A DNA stretch of 64,000 nt from RYN-111 sp963760125 (GCA_963760125.1 CAVXBV010000007.1:248001-312000); one strand, 5' to 3'. Shown: positions 52,800-60,625, numbered from the stretch's first letter. Notes: a model not told the origin generated them from the letters alone. A program made the numbers and translations.

Positions 52800-53270
52800 G
52801 TGTCCTTCCGCCCGCTGCTCCTCCTACTTGTTCTGGGAGCGTGCGCCGCGCCGTCCGCGCCCCCGCTCGTGGCTCGTGCGCCGTCCGCGCGAGCGGGCTT
52901 GCTGCAGCAGGCTCCGAACGGGGACGGGGACTCCTGGAAGGACACGCAGGGTCGGGAGTACCGCCTGGGGCTGATCAACACCCCGGAGCTCAGCGAGTGC
53001 TTCGGCGACGTCGCCAAGACCGCGCGCCGACGACTGGTCGCTGACGGGTTCCGCGCCGAGGTGTACAGCAAGGACCGGTATGGCCGCTTGGTCTCGGTCG
53101 TGACCCTGGCAGACGGGCGCAACCTCAACGTGCTGCTGGCACGAGAGGGGTACGCCAACGACAGGTACCTCGAACGGTACCGGTCTGAGAACGAACGGCT
53201 GGCCCGGGAGCTGGACACCGCCTTTGCCGCGGCGAAGCGGGAACGCCGCGGCCTCTGGGGCGCCTGCTGA
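52800..53270 (+). CDS. Thermonuclease-like (SNase) lipoprotein
   Basis: 156 residues from GTG 52800 (a longer frame upstream is non-protein-like). Lipobox LVLGACAAP (Cys15). SNase-like domain: DGDSWKDTQGREYRLGLINTPE, then YSKDRYGRLVSVV (Arg and Glu positions of the active site partly preserved) and LAREGYANDRYL. Acts on DNA/RNA or unknown substrates at the cell surface. Confidence 0.78.
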   Translation: MSFRPLLLLLVLGACAAPSAPPLVARAPSARAGLLQQAPNGDGDSWKDTQGREYRLGLINTPELSECFGDVAKTARRRLVADGFRAEVYSKDRYGRLVSVVTLADGRNLNVLLAREGYANDRYLERYRSENERLARELDTAFAAAKRERRGLWGAC

Positions 53271-53279
53271 CTCAGGGCG

Positions 53280-54149
53280 TCAAGAGGAGGGCGCCCGCAG
53301 CCGCACGCCACCGCCCGGGGTGGGTTCGTCCGCGCCGTCGTGGACGGCGGCTCGAAGGCTCGGCGAGCCCTGCAGCACCACGATGTCCGCGGGCATCTCG
53401 ATGCCGGCGGCGTCGTAGGCCGCACACACGGCCCGGAGGACCTCGTCGCGGGCGGCACGGACAGCACGCTGAGCCGGCTCGCTCCAGAACAGCAGGTGCA
53501 GGTCGATCGTGCTGGTGTTCAGCTCACCGACCAGGACCAGGGGCGCTGGCTCGGCAACCACACCGTCGCACGCGCCCAAGGCCTCGAGGGCCAGTCGTCG
53601 TGCCTCGCTGAGGTCCGCCTCGTAGGCCACGCCGACCACGGCTTCGGAGCGGATGGGTCCCTGGCCCGTCTGCACGACGATCGGGTTCTTGTAGACGGTG
53701 GAGTTGGGCACCAGCACCTGCTGGCCGTCGTAGCGCCGGATGACCGTCTCCCGCAGGTTGATCTCCACGATCGTCCCCCGCGTGCCTTCGACATCCACCT
53801 CGTCGCCGGTGCGAAAAGGCGTCCGGAACAACAGCAGCACGCCCGCGAGGAGGTTCTCCAGGATGTCGCGGAAGGCGAAGCCGATAGCGATGCTGAAGAT
53901 CCCCAGGCTGCCGAGCACGTTCACCGGCTTGACGGTCGGGAAGATGATCGTGATCGCCGACAGCAGGCCGAGGGTGGTGACGCCGAGGGACACCACGCGG
54001 CTCATGACGTGCGCGAAGCTGGGGCGGTCTCGGGCCAGATAGCGGCGCCGCACCAGGATCCCGAGCAGCTTGCCGATCAGGTACAGCACCACGAGCACAG
54101 AGAGGGCAACCGCGATGCGGGGAGCGGCGTTCGTGAGGGATTCGGGCAT
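53280..54149 (-). CDS. Mechanosensitive channel (MscS family)
   Basis: 289 residues from ATG 54149 (GGAGGACT just upstream). Three transmembrane helices (about 10-30, 50-70, 75-105), the last being the pore helix with LGSLGIFSIAIGFAFRDILENLLAG; then the MscS beta domain (GDEVDVEGTRGTIVEINLRETVIRRYDG) and a C-terminal domain. Opens on membrane tension to release osmolytes. Confidence 0.9.
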   Translation of the reverse strand: MPESLTNAAPRIAVALSVLVVLYLIGKLLGILVRRRYLARDRPSFAHVMSRVVSLGVTTLGLLSAITIIFPTVKPVNVLGSLGIFSIAIGFAFRDILENLLAGVLLLFRTPFRTGDEVDVEGTRGTIVEINLRETVIRRYDGQQVLVPNSTVYKNPIVVQTGQGPIRSEAVVGVAYEADLSEARRLALEALGACDGVVAEPAPLVLVGELNTSTIDLHLLFWSEPAQRAVRAARDEVLRAVCAAYDAAGIEMPADIVVLQGSPSLRAAVHDGADEPTPGGGVRLRAPSS

Positions 54150-54201
54150 CAGTCCTCCAGGGGTGGGCCCCCATGATGACCGCCCGATAGGGAAGGTCAC
54201 C

Positions 54202-54427
54202 GTGCGGCGGTTCGACAGCGCGGTTGGAGTGTCGGCTTGCCAAGGAGAGCACGGCGCGGATGGAGCGTGCCGCGCAAATCGCTCGGGTGCCGCTGAGTGA
54301 CGTCGTTCGTGCCGCCGCTGAGGAGAGGACCGATCAGATTCCTCGTGAGCCTGACGCCACGATCACCGTGCCGGGGGCCCTCGTCGATGAGCTGCTCGCG
54401 GCCTCGTCGCCTTTGATCCCGAACTGC
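54202..54427 (+). pseudogene. DUF1778-type antitoxin remnant
   Basis: The region reads as a TacA/DUF1778 antitoxin: RRFDSA then LECRLAKESTARMERAAQIA and RVPLSDVVRAAAEERTDQI (ribbon-helix-helix), ending in a VPGALVDELLAAS tail. The first part (from GTG 54202) and the rest are in different frames; removing one G in GCGGTTGG (about 54211) joins them. Its end overlaps the toxin reading frame. Either decayed or hit by a sequencing error. Confidence 0.45.
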
Positions 54428-54898
54428 ACGACGTCGGTGCCTTCAGCTGCGGTCAGCCCTCATGGGAGAGATGGCTCGTCACCCATGCGGCTGCGGAGTC
54501 GCGGCGTGGGAGTGCCCGGGTGTGGGTGGGATGGACGAGACGAGCACAAGCTCAGCTCGTGTCCTTGGGTACTACTCATTGTCGGCGAGCAAGATGGCCC
54601 GCGAGGACGTGCCCAGGGCCTTCGGCCGGGGCGGTCCGGTGGAAGTCCCGGGGGTACTGATCGGCCGGCTCGCTCTCGATGCCTCTCTGCGCGGCGAAGG
54701 TCTGGTGGTGTGCTGCTCGCCGACGTGCTCATCAGGATCATGGACGCAACCCGGGCCGTCGTCGCGAGGTTCGTCGTGGTCGACGCTCTCCACGAGCTAG
54801 CCGCTGTCTTCTACGAGCGTCTGGGGTTCCGGCGACTGCCGGACGGGCTGCCGCTGGTGCAAGGGGCCGCCGACATCCAGGCTGCTCACGACCTGTAG
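54387..54898 (+). pseudogene. GNAT-type (TacT-like) toxin remnant with several frameshifts
   Basis: Pieces in three frames together form a toxin acetyltransferase: FDPELHDVGAFSCG and QPSWERWLVTHAAAES (first), VLGYYSLSASKMARED and IGRLALDASLRGEGL (second), LLADVLIRIMDATRAV, VVVDALHELAAVFYERLGFR (third). One-base changes near 54411, 54532 (TGGACG for TGGGACG) and 54712 (CTGGTGG for CTGGGTGG) restore one frame. Family members acetylate aminoacyl-tRNA. Adjacent to its DUF1778 partner. Confidence 0.5.
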
Positions 54899-55041
54899 CA
54901 AGGCTCGCGGGCAACGCCGGGCATGCAGTTCACCCCCCCCGCCTCGTTCAGGGCACACGCTGGGCACGAGCACGTACCTCACCCGTTGTCTGCGGGTGGG
55001 CGCACCCCCCTTGCCCCCTGACCTGCGACGATGCACTCGCA

Positions 55042-55115
55042 GGGGCGGTAGCTCAGCTGGTCAGAGCAGGGGACTCATAATCCCTCGGTCGTGGGTTCGA
55101 GCCCCACCCGCCCCA
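55042..55115 (+). tRNA. tRNA-Met (CAT)
   Basis: Acceptor GGGGCGG/CCGCCCC, D arm GCTC/GAGC, anticodon stem GGGGA/TCCCT (one G-T pair) with loop CTCATAA (CAT at 55076-55078), T arm GTGGG/CCCAC, discriminator A; CCA is not encoded. The body is that of an elongator tRNA; a CAT anticodon may also be a modified tRNA-Ile. The integrase gene ends 30 bp downstream, so the 3' end of this tRNA is the likely attachment site. Confidence 0.93.
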
Positions 55116-55144
55116 CCGGTTTATACCCCCTCTGACCTGCGGTT

Positions 55145-56342
55145 TCACGGTTTCGGGTCTTCCTCGGCTGTCGGGCGTGGTGCCATTTTGGTGCCATTTT
55201 CTGGACCCCACAGCGCCGCCTCCATCCGGGCTGCGGCTTCGAGCGCCAGTTCGGGCACCACGTGCGAGTAGGTGCCCAGGGTCAGGCTGATCTGGGAGTG
55301 GCCCAGGATCTGCATCGCGACCCGGGCGGGCACGCCCTGCTGGAGCAGCAGCGTCGCCGCGGTGTGCCGGGCGTCGTGCAACCGGGCGTCACGGACCTCG
55401 GCCCGCTTGAGCAGCGCCTTCCAGGCCTTCCAGTCGGCGCCGGGGTCGATGGGGCGGCCGTCGACTTGGGCGAAGACCAGCCCGTTCTCCTGCCAGGCCT
55501 CGGCGGCGTGGTCCCGCTCGCGCTCCTGGGTCTCCCGATGCGCCTCGAGCCCTTGGATCAGCGACGGCGGCAGGGCGATCGTCCGACGGCCGGCGCGGCT
55601 CTTGGGCTCGGCCATGACCAGGCCCTTGCCCTTCAACCGCTGCAGGGCCCGCCGGACGGTGAGCGTCCCGGCGATCGGGTCGAGGTCGATCCACATCAGC
55701 CCGAGGGCCTCGCCCTGCCGCAGCCCAAGTGCCAGGGCCACGGACCAGCGGGCGGCGTTGCGGTCCAGCTTCGCCGCCTCGAGCAGCCGGCGGGCCTCGT
55801 CGGCACTCAACGGCTCGACCTCCTTGCGTCGCAGGCTCGGCGCGTCCACGAGGGTGCAGACGTTGCGCGCCACCCGCTGCCGCTGCACGGCCACCTTCAG
55901 TGCCCGGGACAGGACCCGGTGGGTCTGCAGCACGGTGGCGGACGACAGGCCCTGGGCGCGCAGGTCGGCGTAGAAGCGCTCGACGTGCTCGGGCTGCAGC
56001 CGGTCGAGCCGGTGGTGGCCCAGGGCCGGGATGATCTTGCCGCGGACGTACGACGTGTAGCCCTGGTAGGTCAGCGGTCGCACCGCGGGTCACGGCGATC
56101 GTGGTCAGCCAGTGCTCGAGCCACACCTCGACCGTCGGGGGCTTGCCGGCTTGGGGGACCGCGCCGGCGTCGCGCTGCGCCTCGAGAGCGCGGACCTTCC
56201 GGACGACCAGCGCGCGGGTCTTGCCGGTGACGTGCCGGCGGTCCCGCACCCCGCCGTTGGCGAACCCCATCGACACGTACCCGTGCCAGCGCCCGCTGTC
56301 GTCCTGCTGGATCGAGCTCTCACCCCACGCGGCCCTGCCCAT
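55145..56342 (-). pseudogene. Tyrosine-type phage integrase with a frameshift
   Basis: From ATG 56342 (GGGAG 8 nt upstream) an N-terminal AP2-like/SAM-like domain (SIQQDDSGRWHGYVSMG and WLEHWLTTIA) runs to about 56095, then the frame shifts; removing one G in CCCGCGGTGCG restores VTR-VRPLTYQGYTSYV. Catalytic residues are present: Arg in LALGLRQGEALGL, HxxR in HDARHTAATLL, His in ILGHSQIS and Tyr in LGTYSHV. Total about 399 codons. Frameshift may be an error or inactivation. Confidence 0.75.
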
Positions 56343-56424
56343 CGAGCTGCTCCCTTCGCAACTACCCAGCGAACCGCTGTGGTGCTGCCCTTGCTGGTCC
56401 GCGGCGTGGATCTGTGGAGAACCG

Positions 56425-56643
56425 CTACGGCTGCCCCTCGAGCCACGCCAGCAGGCGCGCCCGGGGGATGAGGATCCGCCGCCCAAGCCGTACGGCGGGA
56501 AGCGCGCCCTGCGCGACCTGCTGCTGGATCAGCCAGCGGCTCACGCCCAGCAGCTCGGCGGCCTCCGCGACGGTGAGCGTCGGCCGTGGTTCTGGGTCGT
56601 GTGTTGGTGCGATCAGCTGAATCACGGCTTCGGTGGTCGTCAT
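56425..56643 (-). CDS. Excisionase-like helix-turn-helix protein
   Basis: 72 residues: a MerR/HTH_17-type domain (LTVAEAAELLGVSRWLIQQQ) with VRLGRRILIPRARLLAWLEG at the end, the usual excisionase (Xis-like) layout. It lies 82 bp upstream of the integrase and reads the same way, consistent with control of excision. Confidence 0.75.
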   Translation of the reverse strand: MTTTEAVIQLIAPTHDPEPRPTLTVAEAAELLGVSRWLIQQQVAQGALPAVRLGRRILIPRARLLAWLEGQP

Positions 56644-57092
56644 CTCGCTCCTCCTCGAGGTCCTGGCCTCGGTCGTTCAGACGGAGGACCGCGCCCCGTT
56701 CGTAGCCCTCACTCTCATGTGGGCACGGAGGCCTCCAACACGACCAAGATCAAGAACAACGAGGCGCAGGACTCTTCTGGCACTAGAGGTCGCGGGGTCA
56801 CCTCAGGCCCCTCCGCCGGCGTTCGCTGGCAACGGCCAGGCAGGTCTGCACACAGTGGGATCGCCATCCCGCGGCCCGGCCTGACGCTTGTCGCGGACGA
56901 GCAACAATCCCGGGTGGGCCTGGCCGGCGACGGGGCCTGGCGGTCCGTGGGGTCAGCCGATCAAGTCCAACGCGTGGCGACGTTCATGAGACAGCCTGCT
57001 CCGGCGTCGATTCCAGCGAGCAGTGCCATCGTGAACCCTGCATTCGAATGGTGGCTTCACCAGCGGCCGGCCCTCCGTGGCCAGGACTCACC
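56644..57092. other. Intergenic stretch without recognisable genes
   Basis: About 450 bp with no frame that reads like protein on either strand and no RNA signature. Composition is less biased than in the core genes. Probably spacer or decayed DNA within the element. Confidence 0.4.
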
Positions 57093-57143
57093 TTGCCAAC
57101 GGCGCACTCCGGCGTTGGCAATCGGCTTGGCAACGGGTTGCCA
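57093..57143. repeat. Paired hairpins downstream of the PIN-domain toxin gene
   Basis: TTGCCAACG (57093-57101) pairs with CGTTGGCAA (57113-57121) around an 11-nt loop; right after it TGGCAAC (57128-57134) pairs with GTTGCCA (57137-57143) around GG. All four arms share the core TTGCCAAC. Position just after the PIN stop fits a terminator, and shared arms could also serve as a protein-binding array. Confidence 0.5.
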
Positions 57144-57146
57144 GCG

Positions 57147-57539
57147 TTACGGCTCCACGCGCTGAACCGTCGTGGCGCGGTCGATGGCCTTGTCGAAGGA
57201 GGCGACTGCGTTGACTCCGGTCGCTTCCGCGCAGGCGACCAAGTACGCCTCGGCGAAGTCCAAGCGGTCGACCTCGTAGACCTCGAGCGCCCGCAACAGC
57301 AGCGCCGGGTCAACGGTCACCATGGACCGGAACGCGAGCAGGGAACGCATCGACTCCGCGACCTGGACGCGCGGAGCCTCGTAGAACGACTCCAGCACGT
57401 AGACCGTCTCTGCCACCACGAGGTCCGTGAGCAGAAGCTCCTGGCCGACGGTGAGGAACGCCGTGGCGCGGGCGGCCATCTCCGGCGGATCGCCCGTGAG
57501 ATGGCGGACCAGGATGTTCGTGTCGACGAATGCGCTCAC
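57147..57539 (-). CDS. PIN-domain (VapC-like) RNase toxin
   Basis: 130 residues. PIN fold with the four acidic residues: FVDTNILVR (Asp6), AETVYVLE (Glu), and DRLDFAEAYLVACAE plus SFDKAID near the end. Acts as a Mg2+-dependent RNase in family members, neutralised by the partner encoded upstream, with which it overlaps by 4 bp. Confidence 0.88.
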   Translation of the reverse strand: MSAFVDTNILVRHLTGDPPEMAARATAFLTVGQELLLTDLVVAETVYVLESFYEAPRVQVAESMRSLLAFRSMVTVDPALLLRALEVYEVDRLDFAEAYLVACAEATGVNAVASFDKAIDRATTVQRVEP

Positions 57540-57784
57540 GCGCGTAGGGCCGCTCGTCCCGCTCGAGTCTTGCGCAGCACGTCGTCCCAGGTCGCACTGC
57601 GCCTGTCGGCCGGCACGGGGATGGACCCAGCCAGGGAGAGGAAGTCAGCCGTTCGAGCGAGCACGGCCCTTGATCCCTCGACCCGGAAGACGATCTCGTC
57701 GCCCTCGTGGATTCCCAGAGCCTCACGCACGGCCTTCGGGACGGTTACCTGTCCCTTTGATGTCACCCTCGCTGCCACGTCCAT
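57536..57784 (-). CDS. AbrB/MazE-type antitoxin of the PIN toxin
   Basis: 82 residues with an AbrB swapped-hairpin domain at the N-terminus (ARVTSKGQVTVPKAVREALG, EGDEIVFRVEG) and an Arg-rich C-terminal tail for toxin binding (WDDVLRKTRAGRAALRA). Upstream of and overlapping the toxin gene, as usual for VapBC pairs. Start preceded by AAGGAAGG. Confidence 0.85.
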   Translation of the reverse strand: MDVAARVTSKGQVTVPKAVREALGIHEGDEIVFRVEGSRAVLARTADFLSLAGSIPVPADRRSATWDDVLRKTRAGRAALRA

Positions 57785-57788
57785 GAGC

Positions 57789-57815
57789 CTTCCTTACTTT
57801 GTGAGGAAGGTAAGG
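57789..57815. promoter_or_regulatory. Probable VapB operator
   Basis: Nested inverted repeats CTTCCT (57789-57794) / AGGAAG (57804-57809) and CCTTAC (57792-57797) / GTAAGG (57810-57815) lie immediately upstream of the antitoxin ATG and include its ribosome binding site. AbrB-type antitoxins autoregulate by binding such repeats. Confidence 0.5.
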
Positions 57816-57939
57816 TTACGCCCACAGGCCTCCACCTCGTCAATCACGCGGCAGCAGGATCCCCACGTAGGGCTCGGCGCTCGCTCGAGGCAGAGCGCAC
57901 GTCGCCCCCGCGCGGTAACGACGCTTCTTCGCTGTCGGG

Positions 57940-57955
57940 CGCTTCCGCGGAAGCG
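57940..57955. repeat. 16-bp perfect palindrome, copy 1
   Basis: CGCTTCCGCGGAAGCG. It is the inner part of the larger palindrome at 57977 and is followed by the same GTCG; both copies lie in a stretch where either strand encodes DASAEA-type repeats. Confidence 0.7.
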
Positions 57956-57976
57956 TCGAAGAGCAGGCGCTCTTCG

Positions 57977-58008
57977 ATGTCCGACGCTTCCGCGGAAGCG
58001 TCGGACAT
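57977..58008. repeat. 32-bp perfect palindrome, copy 2
   Basis: Perfectly self-complementary over 32 bp, centred at 57992/57993, with core GACGCTTCCGCGGAAGCGTC. With copy 1 at 57940 it forms a tandem of palindromes 37 bp apart. On both strands the sequence can be read as MSDASAEASD. Such repeats are usually REP-like or protein-binding sites, not genes. Confidence 0.75.
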
Positions 58009-58021
58009 GCCGATACCTTCG

Positions 58022-58244
58022 ATGCGTGCCAATCTTCCGGAGGCGCGGCAGAGAGCCGTCGAGCGTGTACGGCCCGGGTCAGCCCTGTCCCTACTGCGGG
58101 AGCCTCGACATCGCCGGAGTCGTCCTTGGAAACCAGACGGCGCAGACGCCTTTCGCCATCGACGTACCTGACGAGGAGTCTCCGGCGTTCGGCTGTTGTT
58201 CCTGTGGCCGCACGTACGGCAACTGGCTCTTGGCGAACACCTGA
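58022..58244 (+). CDS. Small zinc-ribbon protein, probable frameshift
   Basis: The end of the frame closing at 58244 has CPYCGSLDIAGVVLGNQ and CCSCGRTYGNWLL, a two-CxxC zinc ribbon of about 55 residues. The other frame from ATG 58022 gives MRANLPEARQRAVE; removing one C in GAGCGTGTAC (58061-58070) joins them into a natural-looking 73-residue protein. A GTG at 58065 could start the ribbon alone. Function unknown. Confidence 0.5.
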
Positions 58245-58271
58245 GAGCATGGCCGGCCATACTCTCGCTTG

Positions 58272-58712
58272 GTGAGCGACGCGGGAACAGGCCCCAAGAC
58301 CCGTTTCGAGGGTGTCTCGCTAGCGGAGGTCCTGGCCTACAACACGGGCTTGTACGAGGTCATGACTCCGTCAGGCGTGCCGGTTCGACTCCACGACATG
58401 TCCCTCACGAGGCTCGTCCACGACCCAGACCGGCGCACGCTGCTGATCGAGTTCCTGTACGACGACCCAGAGTGGACGCCCGAAGCCGCCAGACTGACGC
58501 CGTTGGCGGTGTTCGCCTTCGAAGACGTGGAGGTCCTGGAGCAGCAGGACGAGCCGGTCGACCCCGGCACCCCCGACGCGGCTCTCGGGCAGGTCGGCGG
58601 CTTCGACTACCACCAGGAGAGCGACATCTTCGCTCTGTCCGCCCTCACTACCTCCTGGGTCTTTCGAGCGAGCAGCGTCACGCTCACCCTGCGAGCAGCG
58701 ACCGAAGCGTAA
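58272..58712 (+). CDS. Hypothetical protein of the element
   Basis: 146 residues from GTG 58272, with TACTCT exactly 6 nt upstream. Strand-rich acidic protein (VPVRLHDMSLTRLVHDPDRR, LLIEFLYDDPEWTPEAARLTP, GGFDYHQESDIFALSAL). No known domain. Typical of orphan cargo genes with their own leaderless promoter. Confidence 0.7.
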   Translation: MSDAGTGPKTRFEGVSLAEVLAYNTGLYEVMTPSGVPVRLHDMSLTRLVHDPDRRTLLIEFLYDDPEWTPEAARLTPLAVFAFEDVEVLEQQDEPVDPGTPDAALGQVGGFDYHQESDIFALSALTTSWVFRASSVTLTLRAATEA

Positions 58713-58810
58713 GGCGCCGTTGGTCGACCGTGACAGCTCAGGTGAGTAGAGCCGAACTACGTCGCTCGTTCTGGCGCAGGACATCCGATCAGGAGCCGGC
58801 CTTCGTCACC

Positions 58811-59134
58811 TCACCCCGGCCAACTCCTGTTGCTATCACCCCGCTTCATGGACTCGGCAGTTGGAGTGGTCATGCGGACGCTCGCCCGGAGCATGCGCTC
58901 GGGCATCAGGACGTGTGGAAGTACGGCCAGCAAGCCCACGAGTGCGGTCCCCAAGGCAACCAAGACCCAAGGTCCGCCAGCCAGGACGGTGACCCCGCCT
59001 GCGACCAGCGCGAGCGGAAGGATCACAGCCGCCGCGCCCAGCACTCGGTGCAAGGGCGAGAGGTTCACCCAAGCGGTGCGTTGGCTGCGGGCGAAACCGA
59101 CCTCACGCTCTTGACCCCAGTCCATTGGCCTCAC
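58811..59134 (-). CDS. Small two-helix membrane protein
   Basis: 107 residues from GTG 59134, with CATGAT 6 nt upstream. Two hydrophobic segments (LGAAAVILPLALVAGGVTVLAG region and WVLVALGTALVGLLAVLP) follow an amphipathic N-terminus. The frame is open further upstream without protein character. Function unknown. Confidence 0.55.
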   Translation of the reverse strand: MRPMDWGQEREVGFARSQRTAWVNLSPLHRVLGAAAVILPLALVAGGVTVLAGGPWVLVALGTALVGLLAVLPHVLMPERMLRASVRMTTPTAESMKRGDSNRSWPG

Positions 59135-59255
59135 GGCACCATCATGACGCCTCAGCCGAGATTGGAGAAGGCCACCTGCGAGCGTGAAGATCCGGCTTCG
59201 CCCAAGGGAGTCGCTGTAGCCCACGCGATGCGGAACACCTCGGTACCCTCGGCTG

Positions 59256-59459
59256 GTGACCACCACCGCAGTGATCGTGCTCGGCCTTGTGGCCGCGTGG
59301 CTCACCTTCTTCCCGATGTTCGACGCGACGAAGCGCGAACGCGACCCGTGGCCCTGGATCTTCGGAGGCTTCGTTGCGGGGCCGGTGTCCGGCATCGTGT
59401 ACCTCTGCAAGCTGCGAGCGGAGCGGATGGTGGCCGAGCGCAACGGCGAGCCAGCCTGA
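59256..59459 (+). CDS. Small two-helix membrane protein
   Basis: 67 residues from GTG 59256, TACCCT 6 nt upstream. Two hydrophobic segments (VIVLGLVAAWLTFFPMF and IFGGFVAGPVSGIVYLC) around a KRERDPWPW loop and a charged tail. No family recognised. Confidence 0.65.
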   Translation: MTTTAVIVLGLVAAWLTFFPMFDATKRERDPWPWIFGGFVAGPVSGIVYLCKLRAERMVAERNGEPA

Positions 59460-59502
59460 TAGGTGGCAGTCGCACGACAACACCGACAGGAACCGGCCTT
59501 CT

Positions 59503-59706
59503 TTACTCATCCGCCAGGCGCGCCTCGGCAGCCACCCGCATCTGACGGAACATGCGCCGGGCCTTCGGATTGCGACCCATCCCAGGACGATCAGCAGCAG
59601 CTTCGCTCGCGGCGGCCCAGTCGCGCATCTCCAGCACACGGTCCGAGTTCGCGGAGTTCAGATCGCGCTCGAAGTCGGCGAGGCTCTTCCAGAACATCGT
59701 GCTCAC
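59503..59706 (-). CDS. Small hypothetical protein
   Basis: 67 residues from GTG 59706, TAGCCT 6 nt upstream on this strand. Helical, charged (FWKSLADFERDLNSANSDRV, then RNPKARRMFRQMRVAAEARL). No motif. Divergent from the gene at 59738 with only 31 bp between starts. Confidence 0.6.
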   Translation of the reverse strand: MSTMFWKSLADFERDLNSANSDRVLEMRDWAAASEAAADRPGMGRNPKARRMFRQMRVAAEARLADE

Positions 59707-59737
59707 CGTCGGAGGCTATCCGGCTTATCCTCGCTGG
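59707..59737. promoter_or_regulatory. Compact divergent leaderless promoters
   Basis: Within 31 bp between two GTG starts, TAGCCT (minus strand, 59713-59718) and TATCCT (plus strand, 59726-59731) each sit exactly 6 nt from their start codons. Their -35 regions would lie inside the opposite genes, so the two promoters interlock. Confidence 0.5.
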
Positions 59738-60106
59738 GTGGAGCGCGACGAAGAAGGCAACTTCCTGCTCACCGAAAGCGAAGCCGAGGTTGCTCGTGCT
59801 GCGCTGTTCGTCGCCATCCACCACCGAGACGACATCGTGGGCCACTGTGATGGCTGCTTCCAGACCATCTCTGGCGTCGAGGCGACCGCGCTTCCCGACC
59901 TCATGCGCGAGTTCGACGAGCGGAACGGCCACGCCGCCGCTGTCGAAGCCCACCTACTCGGCGAGATGGAGAAGCGCGCCCTACGCGACGATGCGAGCCT
60001 TGATGCTGACACCGGGCTGAAGGACATTCTGCGGGCGGCCCGAGAGCGCGGGCTCCCCATTCCACCCAGGCTCGCCGACCGAGGGGAGCCGTTCTCCGCC
60101 CTGTGA
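59738..60106 (+). CDS. Hypothetical protein of the element
   Basis: 122 residues from GTG 59738. Helical and acidic, with HHRDDIVGHCDGCFQ (a CxxC) near residue 40 and RERGLPIPPRLAD near the end. No recognised domain. The leaderless -10 upstream decides the start against longer versions of the frame. Confidence 0.65.
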   Translation: MERDEEGNFLLTESEAEVARAALFVAIHHRDDIVGHCDGCFQTISGVEATALPDLMREFDERNGHAAAVEAHLLGEMEKRALRDDASLDADTGLKDILRAARERGLPIPPRLADRGEPFSAL

Positions 60107-60124
60107 TCCGGCCTATCGTCCTGT

Positions 60125-60477
60125 GTGGCGACAACCGAGGACCAAAGTGATGGAGACACCAACGAGCACCGGGTCTACCGGTTGCTCGAAGGCGCTGTTC
60201 GCGATGAGCTCGGCGTGTACAGCGGCATCCTCGACCTTGACCTTTCGGACAAGACTCTGGACACCCTCGCCTGGGCAGTAGCAACGCGAGTTGACTATGC
60301 CTTCGACACTCGCTGGTCACCCGACTGGGTCAAGAACGGCCCGCACGTCTGGTCCGAGGCGGATGAAGCGTCCTGGCGAGGTGCGCCACGTGCCTGGAAG
60401 ACAGCCCGCCCCAAGGGGATGAGGCTTCCGCAAGCCGTTGGCACGCCGAGCACGTGGCGTCGCAGCACGCAGGGTAG
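60125..60477 (+). CDS. Small protein with CxxC/His site, probable frameshift
   Basis: From GTG 60125 (TATCGT 5 nt upstream) the frame reads VYRLLEGAVRDELGVYSG, then KTLDTLAWAVATRVDYAF and DTRWSPDWVKNGPHVWSEAD; near 60372 one base seems lost (GCGTCC for GCGTTCC), after which the natural continuation is FLARCATCLEDSPP and SRWHAEHVASQHAG, stop at 60475-60477. The closing CxxC plus His pair could bind zinc. Complete, not truncated by the recombinase element that starts 8 bp later. Confidence 0.6.
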
Positions 60478-60484
60478 GTGTAGA

Positions 60485-60499
60485 TATGCCGGTGATCCT
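60485..60499 (+). repeat. Left inverted repeat of the recombinase element
   Basis: TATGCCGGTGATCCT; matches the reverse complement of 62985-62999 at all 15 positions. Extended inward copy matching also covers GA upstream (60483-60484) when compared with the inner right copy. Confidence 0.75.
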
Positions 60500-60625
60500 C
60501 ACGCTCACCTCGGCTCGTCGTCGGACGGGTCGTTGCAGCTGAGAGGAACCGGCCGTCATGTCGTTCGACCCGTGCATTCTGCCTGCTCATGAACCGCCTG
60601 AGAGGGCCCCGAGCTCGGGCATCCG

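Noticed and set aside
60477..60485. Disruption of the 60125 gene by the recombinase element
   Set aside because: Correcting one base near 60372 gives a natural end at 60477, so the gene finishes 8 bp before the element and is not cut by it.
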